DNA of 64,000 bases, from the NCBI GenBank assembly GCA_008973525.1, contig WACJ01000219.1:434001-498000 (forward strand). Direction: 5' to 3'. Origin of the DNA: Stenopsyche tienmushanensis. Its lineage: Eukaryota; Arthropoda; Insecta; Trichoptera; Stenopsychidae. The position numbers and the translations under genes were made by a program. The first letter of the stretch is position 1. Each line of letters opens with the position of its first letter. Under the pieces are notes generated by a model. That model did no database searches. It saw only the letters and a list, made by a program, of their open reading frames with translations, and was not told the origin of the DNA. Shown here piece after piece: positions 25,806 to 36,955 of the stretch.

Positions 25806-26183
25806 TACTAGGGTCATCTAGAAAGACGGGTTATAAAGGCTCTTGAGGTCGGGGGAATTTTATTATTTCAAATTTGGTACACTTGGCATATAAAGGAGAT
25901 CTTAAAGGTTAGTTTGATTGGTCGCGTGTTTGTCAGCCATTTTTTTCAGTCACAATAAATTCTTCCAGTGGAAAGTTCAGAATGCTCAAATTGAAGCACC
26001 GTCAAAATCGCGCGACGACGACCTGTCCATCGGAAGAATTTACTGTCACTGAACAAAATGGCCGACAAATATACGGATCCAATCAAGCTGACCGTTAGGA
26101 TGTCAGGTGTACTAAATTTGAAACAATAAAATTAACTTGGCCTCAGGAGCTCTTGTAACCAGTCTTTCTATATGATCCTCGTA
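25806..26183. mobile_element. foldback MITE with very long inverted repeats (copy F2)
   Basis: It starts tactagggtcatctagaaag and ends ctttctatatgatcctcgta. The two halves are inverted over roughly 160 bp each (aaatttggtacacttggcat versus gtgtactaaatttgaaac; cagtcacaataaattcttcc versus ggaagaatttactgtcactg). The whole element could fold into one hairpin. No coding capacity. Confidence 0.88.
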
Positions 26184-27313
26184 TTTTTTTAATATAAAAT
26201 CTAATATATATACCATGTTAGGTTTAATTAATTGGCTAATCAGTCTTAAAATATATTTTTGGAGAAATCCACGAGGTAATAGCTCATTACGATTAGCATA
26301 TCTGATACATATCTGATGATCGCAAAGCAGAGTTGCTTAAAATGTAAAGGTCGTCCGTGGAGATATGTGATCATTAGTGGCGTTATTGATTGGTCCACTA
26401 ATGAGGCTCGCCTTAAGAGTGATATTTAAATGATGGTAGTGCCGGATTGACATCTCATCTGAGCGCATAAACGTCGAAACGGTGTCCAGGCCGTGGAAAC
26501 GGGATGATGGATGATCCCCGCAACTCCAGTCTTAGACGACGAAAGTCTCGCCGGGATATGACACATCCCAGATATGAAGGGGATTCACAGCAAAATTGCA
26601 TTATGTGGAAATGAGGGTAACATGAAAATAAGGGACGCCACCGGTTTTACCCCCGGAGATAACACGCAAATAACAAGCGCACCCGACGATAAGACTCCCG
26701 ACTTGACAACAAATCGTTATTTTTCAATAAGCACAGGGTGTTCGCTCAATATTATTCCGCTTTGACGTGCTGAAATATTTTTTACGTCGATGATTGCCAT
26801 ATCAAATTCAACAACGTGTTTATATCAATAAATTAGCACCAAAGTACTCGTAATAAATCATTTAGTTGCATTGTCATCACAACTAAGGTCTTCTTGGACT
26901 GGTTCCGGAACCAGTTCGTTTAATCATCGGCTACTTGGATTTGTCTCAATCCAGCCGTGGTGTAATACCAGCTCTACAATGCTCTCTTTGTGCGATACAA
27001 TTGGAGCATTATTATAGATAAATTAATAAAATATTAACATTCGTAAAAACCCCTTGAGAAAATCTTACGAAAATATTCAGGATGGATTGATACATTTTAG
27101 AACATTTTTTTGCAATTCTTGTTCAACGCTAAACAAATCGAGAACGATCAAATGATCGATTTTGATCCTTTAATAAAAAACAAGTAGAAAAACTAACAAT
27201 TTCTATTACAATAAGCAGAAGGTCTTGCTGAGAACTATCACGAATTTCTTCGATAACAAAAATACATGCCATATACGATTTTGCAAAGATAATACAACAA
27301 TCTGGTATGACTA
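26184..27313. other. intergenic DNA, no supported gene
   Basis: No domain-bearing frame. A 63-codon frame at 26,574-26,765 has no recognisable motif. Confidence 0.5.
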
Positions 27314-27815
27314 TAGGGTCTTTCAATATAGACGCTCAATCTTTAAACGTACATAAAACAAGTTTCATATAAGATATTTACTCAACTTATTTTTTATTTA
27401 AAAGAACATTTTATGGCATTATATATAAAATATAAAATTGTTCAAATATTTGCGACCAATTTGTTTGGGGCCGCATATTCGGGAGGTTCAATTTCGGATG
27501 ACTTTGCCGCATAAATCTGCGTTATGTTAACTTTAAGGGCATCAATTATTTGCGATTTATAAGCACAAATTTGTAATTTGAAGATTTAAAGACACTAAAT
27601 CCAAAATGTTCATTCAGAATGTCGCTTTTTTGAACGGAGCACTGATATAATAAACTTTTGAAAATAAAATTGATAATTTGTACTCGTTACTCAATACTAT
27701 AACTTTCCATGATAATTTGCCATAGATTATTAAATAATTCAAAATAAATTTGGTATACATTTCTTTAATAACATGGCCACTATAATTTAGCAAACTTCTC
27801 TATTGAAATGCCCTA
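27314..27815 (+). mobile_element. MITE, GGGTCTTTCAATAAAGACGC-type (copy 5)
   Basis: Left end tagggtctttcaatatagac, right end tctctattgaaatgccctat, about 500 bp. Both ends abut TA, consistent with a TA target duplication and Tc1/mariner superfamily mobilisation (inferred). Confidence 0.87.
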
Positions 27816-29940
27816 TATTATATGTTTTTGTATCTAAATTTCCAAACTTTCCGAATGTATTTTACATTTTCTTCCTTTATCCAAAAATACGAGTAAAGAG
27901 CATCCTTAAATGATGAATTTTGCTCAAATTATGACCTTAGTATGTTCAATGCATTCTCATAGTCACTCGTTGTTTCATATTTTTGATGAATTTATTTTTC
28001 AATCAAATTTATAAATTCAAACTGGTTAAGTGGTTAATAATAAGATATGCTTATATTTTGCTTGCAAACCGTCCAAATAGAGTCCATTTCCTATTTGAAC
28101 CACAAAATAGCATGATTTGATATGTGCTCGCATTTCGGCAGCTATGAGTGGATCTTCGATGGTGTTGTCAGTGCTTCCCAAACAGTTAATGAAGGCGTGT
28201 TCAGCACAAGCAATGTGCTACCGAATAGATTGGTCGAAGAAGATAACCCCGACTAGCGTCACGATCCGCCCGAACTGTCGACACGAACTCATTAATAAAA
28301 AATATCTGGCGGCCATTTACGCGATCATCGACTATTTATTATTGTTTTGGATCGCTGATAGTTTTTAATAAGAACACGAAGCGGCCCGCATTAATCATTT
28401 TATTGTAACGATCTCTATATCCATTAAAAGGCTTATCGGCGCGTCGTGGAAAGCTCCACGCAAACTGTGACGTCGATACAGCCTTCTGTCTTATGAGAAC
28501 TAATTCGTGTTCAATTCGTACAACCAGCTTAAATATTTCAAGCCACCACCTTAATATCGACGATTAATCATCCGAACATCGAAGAACGATACATCGTTCC
28601 CCGCAGCTTGCGAACGAATGCCGTATCGTCCCTAAATACGGCTTTCATGCATCATACTTTTCTAAAACATAAATCAACAACAGTTTATGAGCATTCGTAT
28701 TCTTCGAGAAAAATCAAAAGCATTCACAATTGTGTAAGTTCTTCTCGACTATATTGCGATTCACTGTTTTGTATTTATGACAAAAATATGGATGAAATAT
28801 CATAGGACGATTCCACCATTTGAAAAACATATTATCTTTTCAATTTGCCAGCATTTTTATAATTTATGTCTAATAGATTAGCCCGAAAACAAATTATATA
28901 TGGTTGATCAGTAAACCAATAGTTAGGTGGCAAAGATCACACTATTAAAGTTGTTAAAATTTATCGAAAGGGAAGACGAAAATCGGATTTTATTATATGT
29001 GGATGATTTTTACGATAGAATTCCTCATGCAGAAAATTAGACAAAAAAACACAAATTTCTGTATGTAGTCCCGCGATTAAGTGGTCGACTTGAAAATCCC
29101 ACTTCCACCATTGATTCAGCAATAAATTGTGCAATCAAGGATAAAGATATTACACATCTGCCGAAGTTTTGTGGTAAATACAGCAGCAAAAAGATGAAAA
29201 ATTCGTCCAGATTGTATTGAGTGTATGATGAGACGCAAGACACCCGTCTCTGTCTCCGATTTTCAGCACTCAAAGGGTTAGGGATAATATTATGACGATT
29301 AATAAATTCGAGTTCTGAGTGACATATTTACATTCATAAATCATCACTTACTTAAAAATGCATTTTAAATCATCATTATCATTAATATGGCCATATTTAT
29401 AAATCACTCCATAAAATCCTATATCTCTAGAAAAATCTCCATAGATGAACCTATATTACATATGAACAAAATCAAGGAAATGTGAGAATTACAATGGATG
29501 AGAGTGATAATGATATTCATGGTGAATCTTTGTCGTTTACGGAAAAGCACCATGATATTTTTATATGTATATATTTTCAGATTTGCAGATGACTACGCAT
29601 AAACAAGGGCGACATCCAGGCGAACAACCAGGACTTTTCCGTATGAATCTAATTTAATTGATCACAAATTTATCACTGGTGTTGTCCAAATTTAGATAAG
29701 ACTAATCAGAATATTTTTTCCAATTTTAATTTTTATATAAATAGCTAAATTATTGAATACTCCCTATAAAATTATTATAATTCAAAAATGTATAACGTAA
29801 TCTTTCGATGAAATCATAAAAAGAATCAGCATTTATATATGATTTTGCGTAAATTGATTAACAAAAGCGTGGTGCGAAACATTCGTTTTCAAAGTGAGCC
29901 CCGTATTTATTATATTTCATATCGATATTCCTATTATTAG
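27816..29940. other. intergenic DNA, no supported gene
   Basis: Frames at 28.1-28.8 kb have higher G+C but overlap on both strands and lack recognisable domains. agacgcaagacacccgtctc at 29,230 is shared with 6,860. Confidence 0.45.
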
Positions 29941-29949
29941 AGTCGAGTT

Positions 29950-30430
29950 GTAGTAAATACATCACGGTAAAGGAAAGTTTAGACGAGGCCATTCGAGCTG
30001 CCAAGACGAACAGCGCAATGGTCGGCCAAATGAGGTAAGCACCCCAGAAATGGCGAAGAAAATCCACAAAATAGTATTTGATGACCGTCGGCTGTAAGTG
30101 CGCGAGCTAGCAGATATGAGAGTCCTTTCAAAAAATGGTGTATATCGCATATTGACTGAAGATTTGTACATGAGAAAGCTGTGCGCAAGGTGGGTGCCGC
30201 GTTTGCTCACAATTGATCAAAAGCAGCATCGTAATGATGTTTCAATTGAATGTTTAACGATGTGTCACAACGTCGATTCACAACCATGGATGAAACATGG
30301 GTCCATAATTTCACAGGGACGGAATGGCCACAAGGTCTGTGAGTTCAGCAAGTCCGCTTTTCGGACCGCTGACATGACGCTAATGCGATTTGATCGCTTA
30401 TGCGATATTTATTTAGTTTCAGCAGAACTA
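29950..30430 (+). pseudogene. mariner transposase relic (central part)
   Basis: Plus-strand translation gives DDRRL, VRELADM, VYRILTEDLYMRKLCARWVP, RLLTIDQKQHR and TMDETWVHNF. This is the N-terminal helix-turn-helix region through the first catalytic Asp of a mariner-family transposase. A stop codon follows DDRRL, frameshifts surround it, and the shared GGTCCGC module follows at about 30,350. No inverted ends were found. Confidence 0.85.
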
Positions 30431-30433
30431 TGA

Positions 30434-31548
30434 CAGGGCATTAATGAGAGGGCCTGTCCTTGAATAACACAAACAAAATACCGCATGGAATGGGTTAATG
30501 TAAATTGGCTGCTGTCAATATATAAATACGATATTTATTCGAATAAAAAGCGGTTCACGATGCTAAATTATTTTCGCAGCAGCAGTAACTCATAAGTGTC
30601 CGATGAAGACTTCTCGTTGAAGAGTGAAATTGCTTTAATACGTTTCCAGATCATTTTTCAGCAATGCGTCAGTCGCCATTAAAGATATAAGTGAAGACAT
30701 TTTTCACACGTTTTTTCGCGTGTCTGCTCGAATGCAGGGCCGTATCTGGGTGTGGGCTATGAAATAAGAGCTTTCACCGGCTGAGTTATACATCTCGCTA
30801 CTTGACTATCAATACCAGTAGTGGGCTCATAAATAATCCAAGAAAATATATATCCACAGCGACACGGAACCGATAAAATGCTACATTTGTTCGTTGCTTC
30901 ATCTGAAGCCTCCATCTATACGACTGTGCCATCATTTATTATGACAACATACGGCTATCGATATTCTATCAAATATGCTAAATATACCGTGTAAAGTCGT
31001 TTCGTTTTACGACTTTCGCTTCCTTGTACAAGCATAGCAACAGCAAAAAGGCCATTCGCGTTATGTATTATATTTAGGACTTATAATGATTCAAATGCAA
31101 TCAAACTGATGCCATCAATCCAATGCTATTAAAACATTCCGCTATAGAATACAATGCATATGATTTGCTGAATAGGTTTTAACATTCTACCAAATGTTTC
31201 AATACCCATGAAAAAAAATAATATCGACCTGAATGTTAATATAGAAACTGACAATTCAATTGCTATCAAATTCGCTCAATCAAACACATTGAGTTCATTC
31301 TTAAAGTTCATTTGTAATAAATTAGAACCTCGATTATTCGGATTGTTCAAAATATAATTCGCTTATTTGCACGTGGATAATTGTGTCTAAATTGGAAAAA
31401 AAAACTACCCAATTTTTAGCATCAAGACGTGAAAATACTTCACCTGGGTACAAAACAGGTGTAATAGAATCAGGATTTAAAATCAGGATGTAATAGAAAC
31501 ATTGAAACATTTATATAAAAATCAGATGCTTCGACGATTATTGTTAGC
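30434..31548. other. intergenic DNA, no gene seen
   Basis: AT-rich with no recognisable reading frame or repeat end. Confidence 0.5.
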
Positions 31549-31800
31549 CAGGGCCGTAATTAGGGGGGTAGCAAAGCAGGCACCCGCCACGGGCGCAACT
31601 GGGCTTGGGGCGCAAAACACAGAATACGGACTCGGTCCAGAGTTGCACATGGTATCATCTGATTGTATAACACACCCCCATGATGTAAATCATATTTTTT
31701 TGCAACTATCCTAATTAAAAAGTCTTAATTTTATAGTTAAATGATAAATGATAGAATTTAGATCATTTTTCCATTTTAAATTTTATCAAAAACTAAAGTA
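31549..31800 (+). repeat. solo hAT-type MITE end plus dispersed repeat
   Basis: cagggccgtaattagggggg followed by aaagcaggcacccgccacgg matches, inverted, the right end of H2 at 35,830-35,882. Flanks do not give an 8-bp duplication with H2, so this is a separate element. Positions 31,650-31,800 (tgtataacacacccccatga) recur at 33,560-33,720. Confidence 0.7.
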
Positions 31801-33367
31801 TTCCAAAAAAGTAAAACCAAATTCTGTACTTATCTCTGAAAGAAGTCTGAAACTATGTTGTAGCTGTTCATAATAAATATTATATAAACTTAATATTGCA
31901 ACACTTTGAAAAATCGATTTCCCATGCTACAAATTTAGCAACGTCTATCAAAGCCCTAGCCATTTTGTATCGAAAATAGACGATGTTTATTTAACAATGA
32001 TTAACATAAACTACTTGTAGACAAAAAAGCAGCTTTGTGTCTGTTATTTTAGCAGGCGATATTCAAATTTTATCGAGTTTTTGTTGAGATTTGTGTATGA
32101 AACGGATTGCATCTGGATGTTGATATTTGATAGATCGAGGAGTTGACAAATTCGCAATAAGGTCGGATTGCAATAAGTGGTGAAGGCATCCAGCCTGGGA
32201 GTGGATGAGAGGAAATAGGGAGAAGCACAAGAGTGTGCATCAGAGTAAAACTCGGTCATGATTAATGATGTATCAACCGGCGCTCAGCAGCCGGCCACCA
32301 GTGCCGTCCGCAACACCTATATCTATCTAAACCCCAATCTCTTTTTTTTATTTCGTCCCATCGACCAAATCGATATTCCAGCAATTATACAGACCTATCA
32401 AAAATTCCTTATATAAAATTCTACCGACATATTCGAAAATCAACACAACGGATAAACAATCGGTTCGATCGACAGAGGCAACATGAAAATTTATAATAAC
32501 GTGGTGTATGCGTTGAAAAATACTTAAATCTTACCTTTTTCTGGAATAAATTTCAATGGGGATACGTTGAAAGTGGTTCACAACACAAAGAACAACAACC
32601 ACTCCGATTCAAGTACGTATTATAAATGTGAGAACAGTAATAAAATATTTCACAATCATGTGTAATTTGAATGTGTTACTTTTATATTTATACATACTGA
32701 TGTAAAAATATGTTTTTGACCCCCAATTAAAACCATTGATTTGAATCTCAAGTTGATTTAGGAAAAATCTAATAAACCCACAATTTTTTTTCATGAGGAT
32801 CATAGTAAAAAAAAGCATATTTTCTATATATTTTTTTAAATACATTAAATTTTTTTTTTTAATTCTATCTTTAAAGTATATAAAAGAGCAACATTTGAAC
32901 AATATTTTATAAAATTTTCATGTAAAAATTCAGCCGTTGAGACATGATTTTTGACTTGAGTTTCTGATTGAATGAAGGATTAAAAACAAACTTAAATTTG
33001 AATTTTTGACCTTGTAAAATAAGGTAAATTTATGAAAATTTGGTTCAATCCCTGATCAATCCTATCTAGAAGAAGTGCGCAAAATTTCAATAAGAAATGG
33101 AGACATTGAAATGTAAAAATAACGATTAAAATGCGACAAACCCAACCGGTCGACCCTAAAGACTGAAATTTCAAAAGGCCCTCTCTCCTAGAATTTTACT
33201 CTGATTCTATTAGGTTTAAAAAAATTAAATTTCAAAAGCCATGTAATAACCCTTAAAAGGGTTATTTTCTATTTAAAAAGCATTCTAATCAATCAGCCAT
33301 TTTCATTTAATATTTATTATGGAAGATCCAGTGTATGCCGACACAATGTCTACTTGGATTTTTATAT
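31801..33367. other. AT-rich intergenic DNA
   Basis: No supported gene. Reading frames at 32.0-33.2 kb are short and low-complexity. Confidence 0.5.
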
Positions 33368-33460
33368 TTACTTGGGTCTGTTTTTATGCGGATCTTTTTT
33401 ATGCGAATTTGAAGTTATGCGATTTTCAAAAATAATGGAACCTACTTCTCCGTTTTCTAT
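33368..33460 (+). repeat. pogo-like element end (tgggtctgtttttatgcgg)
   Basis: cttgggtctgtttttatgcg, gaatttgaagttatgcgat and aataatggaacctac match 51,532-51,605 and the reverse of 63,450-63,569. Only one end is present. Confidence 0.75.
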
Positions 33461-33559
33461 ATAGTTTATAATAATTAAATTAAATTATCTTCGCCATCCT
33501 TAATACATTTTGGACGGCCCTGGTATTTTCCTGTCCTTCAAAGTCTCAGCCTCTTGGTC

Positions 33560-33720
33560 TCATCTGGTTGTATAATGTATCCCCATGATGGAAACCTTAT
33601 TTTTTTGCAAATACCCTGATTAAAAAGTTTTAATTTTATAGTCTGATGATAGAATTTAGATAATTTTGCCATTTTAAATTTGTAAAAAATCCTTCATTTA
33701 AACTTCAAAAGATTGTTCCA
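33560..33720 (+). repeat. second copy of the 31,650-31,800 repeat
   Basis: catctggttgtataatgtat, ccccatgatg, tttttttgcaa and aaaaagttttaattttatag align in order with the first copy. Confidence 0.7.
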
Positions 33721-35476
33721 ACGCAATTTTTTTTTACAACATTTAATTGTTTCAATGTGCATCTCAATAAAATGATTTTCTAAACTTACTGTCGATAATT
33801 TATTAATAAATACCTACAATGTAAATAAACGATCTATCTTTCGACTCCCAAAATTCCGTAGCTATCACTTTTTCAGCAGATTGTTTCTCGACTTTCAAAC
33901 ATTTGCAGAGCTTTTGGGCCCAATCAAACACTTGGGTCTTATTTAGAGTAGTAAGACTTAAATATGCCTCAAGTCATCTCAAAATTTTATTTGATTTTAC
34001 ACCCTTATTTATGAGAAAACGAATAATTACGCGTTGCGTAACAGTGGATGCGGACGGAATCAATAAGCTTCTTATCTGATGAAATAAATGTATTTCTAAT
34101 GAAGAGTACTATGTAGAAAAATATGATCTGAGCAAAATTTCAAAATTATATTTTTGGAAAGAAAAAACTAAATATTTAAGTATAGAATGATGCTAAAAAC
34201 ATATGGAATTTATGATCAAAATGGCAATTATATTAAGCTGAAAACGAACGGCACGCCACTGGAAAATCGCATTGCCCCTAAACAGTCAGCAGTAACATTT
34301 CCCAGGGAAAGACTAAACATAAAATGGCGAAATGAGAGAAAAGAAGAGAGAAAAAAAAACAGTCATGCCCGACAGTTTGGGAAATCCACCGCTCAAAGAA
34401 ATCTGCTCACGGTTCTTCCTATGAAGACGGGACCGTTTTTTTTTCTCCCGGGGAGTCGAATGAAACATTCCCTATCCCGGTGGCTCTTCGGTTCTTTGTT
34501 TCGACATCCTTTATACGTCCATATGAGAACCAAAAGGCATCAAAAACGATTTTTTTCTCGATCTTATGGAATACAGCGTGGACTATTGAATATTTATATT
34601 GCAAATGCGGCGATTCCATGTAAGTTGTTCGATTGTGAAATATGATTTGCACAGCAGCTGTATTACACTGATTCATCAAATCGATTGAGATCGTTAATAA
34701 TTATCTTGTAATCATGTTGTAGATTTTATCTGGCACGTTTATGGTAATCGCACATTCCATGTCGGAGTGATCCTAACCGGTTTAGATAGCACTGACAGAT
34801 TTGATTGGACATAATTTCATGGCTCAAATTAAAGGACGTCAACCCAACCGATCGCCTTTTGGAACGATCTGAAACTGCGTCCGATCTTCTCGAAATAGCT
34901 TGCCGATTCTTGATATATATATGTAAATTCGTCGAAACGCAGAGGAGGTTCCAGCTGTCATTCAAAGATTTCGAATATCATTGTCTAATTTTTAGACAGG
35001 CGTCTTCTTTCTTCTATTTGTGTTGTGTTTGCTGCCGGCCGCGTTGAGACGCTTCAATCCCATTTGGACACGAACAATCTCGTCCGATTGTTTTGTGTCG
35101 GATACAGAAAAAAGACAATCCGACGAATGGAAGAGCCTGAATGGATGATTAATGCTAATTGAGATGCAAAAGACGCTCCGATTGTTGCTGGAAAATAAGT
35201 TTCGCGTTTGCGACAAGCCTCGGACATTGTTCGCTCTCCGAATGGACAAAAAACGCTCAATGCCAACTTTTGGAAGTACAAATCATACACGTCAAGTGCT
35301 AATGTCACATTTAAGATCCCAATCTGATCTCTTCTTATCTAACAAAAACCATATTTCAGTCAATTAACACATAAAACATCATCGACAACAAATATGGAAA
35401 CACCTAGCATATTATCGAGTTTAATGTAAGAACATAACAATTAACCTTTTTATTAGTAAGTCAATTTTAAATTGAG
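33721..35476. other. intergenic DNA with unsupported overlapping ORFs
   Basis: A 152-codon plus frame (34,187-34,645) and several opposing frames at 34.7-35.3 kb overlap one another. None shows a domain, signal peptide or splice context I recognise, so no gene is called. Confidence 0.45.
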
Positions 35477-35484
35477 TTAAACAT

Positions 35485-35882
35485 CAGAGCTGTAACGAGA
35501 GTATGAAGCGCATGTGACAAGTATCTAATTTCATTTTTTGGGTTTGTATCGTTTGCGACTTCATTTGACGCGAGCCATTTATATAAGTTAGCCTCCGAGG
35601 GAGCTTCCGTGATCGTACAGATCATATAAAATGCCGCAAAAAATCCTAAAAGAGGACGGAGTCTGTGTGTCCATCTCGTCCGCTTTACGGACCGCTGATA
35701 TTACGAATGAACGCCTCGCGATCGAACGCCACATCTGAACATGTCCAAGGAATGATTACAAACTCTCATTACAAAGCGAAATTGTCAAGTAAAAATAAAA
35801 ACCATGTGCTATTCTCGACTGGAATTCTGCGTTATGCGCCCGTGGCGGGCGCCTGCTTTGCCACCCCCTTGTTACGGCCCTG
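35485..35882. mobile_element. hAT-type chimeric MITE with 8-bp TSD (copy H2)
   Basis: It begins cagagctgtaacgag and ends ccttgttacggccctg, flanked by TTAAACAT at 35477-35484 and 35883-35890. It is 398 bp. The interior carries the shared module (gtccgctttacggaccgctg; aatgaacgcctcgcgatcg). The right end has cgcccgtggcgggcgcctgc, itself a small hairpin. Confidence 0.9.
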
Positions 35883-35919
35883 TTAAACATAGATGCTATA
35901 TTCATGAGTTCACCACTTA

Positions 35920-36060
35920 TCTATATATTTCTCTCAGAATCGCGCAGCATGAGTGAAACTTGTATATCAATAAATTAACCTAAACACTGTCGATAGCACG
36001 CAATATTCGTTAATTTCTTCGCGTAAACATAAACAATACACTTGTGTATTTTCACTTTTA
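35920..36060 (-). repeat. interspersed repeat R (copy 3, reverse)
   Basis: cactgtcgatagcacgcaat, attcgttaatttcttcgcg and taaacataaacaatacac match copy 1 in the same orientation. It sits directly beside the pogo-like element at 36,069. Confidence 0.7.
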
Positions 36061-36068
36061 TTAACAAA

Positions 36069-36466
36069 ATACACTTGGCTCTCTTTTTATGCGATTTTGA
36101 AGTTATGCGACTTTCAAAAACAATGGAACCTATTCATCATTTTTCCATAGAGGACAAAGCTTTTTTTTATGCGAATGCGCATTCGCGGATACTCCCTTAA
36201 ACGACGATGATATTATTGGTTTGATGTTATATGACAGCGAAGAAACAGAAGACCATATTTAAGTGGAAAAAAATCCTGCCCCCCTTTACTGTAAAGATTA
36301 TATAAGAAGTTAATCAATTTATGGTACATTCTATCGCATTGATTTGAAGTTATGCGGTTTTAAAAAAATAATGGAACATATCCCTCAATTTTCTGTGTGG
36401 TTTTTTATGCGATTTTTTTTATGCGACTCCCCGTGTAACGCATCTATCGCATAAAAACAAACTCGA
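36069..36466 (+). mobile_element. pogo-like element with transposase C-terminal remnant
   Basis: The ends are tacacttggctctctttttat and cgcataaaaacaaactcg, with gaagttatgcg and ccccgtgtaacgcatct blocks. Between them the frame 36,200-36,262 reads NDDDIIGLMLYDSEETEDHI then stop, an acidic C-terminus. This supports derivation from a coding transposon. Confidence 0.65.
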
Positions 36467-36699
36467 TTTCGAACGCACATATGCGCAATTACTCATCAAT
36501 GGATTACCCATTACAGATCATTTAATTTCATATTGTTTTCAACCCTTTTATTTAATCATAATGCATACTTGAATGTTACTACAAACTTCATTTCTGTTAT
36601 CTTTGATACCATATTACAATGGATGTTTGATTTTTTTTAATTATCTCATCACTTTTATTGTTTATTCCGAGTTTTTATACAAAATACATAGCTTATAGC

Positions 36700-36955
36700 T
36701 TTGAATAATATGTACAAATCATTAAAATTTATTTTCAAAATCTGCGCTCCGTTTGAGAGACATTCCGTCAAAAATTGGACCTCCCGAATACGTGCCACCA
36801 TGCAAAGCCGCGGCGGTCATTTGAACGTTGTTATGTTCCATATTTATTGCCATTAAATATTCTTTCAAATAAAAATGAAATTGACTGGATATCTAATACA
36901 CAACTTGTTTTATGTGTATTTAAAAGTTGAGCGTTATTATTGAATGTTCCTATAT
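36700..36955 (-). repeat. deleted copy of the GGGTCTTTCAATAAAGACGC MITE
   Basis: aaatttattttcaaaatctg, ggacctcccgaatacgtgcc and ttgagcgttattattgaatg fit the reverse complement of copy 5. An internal deletion and a GC-rich substitution are present. Confidence 0.7.

Noticed and set aside
34187..34645. 152-codon plus ORF
   Set aside because: No recognised domain, basic low-complexity composition, overlapped by an opposing ORF, no supporting exon structure.
31549..35882. One 4.3-kb hAT element bounded by the inverted CAGGGCCGTAA ends
   Set aside because: The right end belongs to the 398-bp H2 element with its own TTAAACAT duplication, and the left end has no matching flank.
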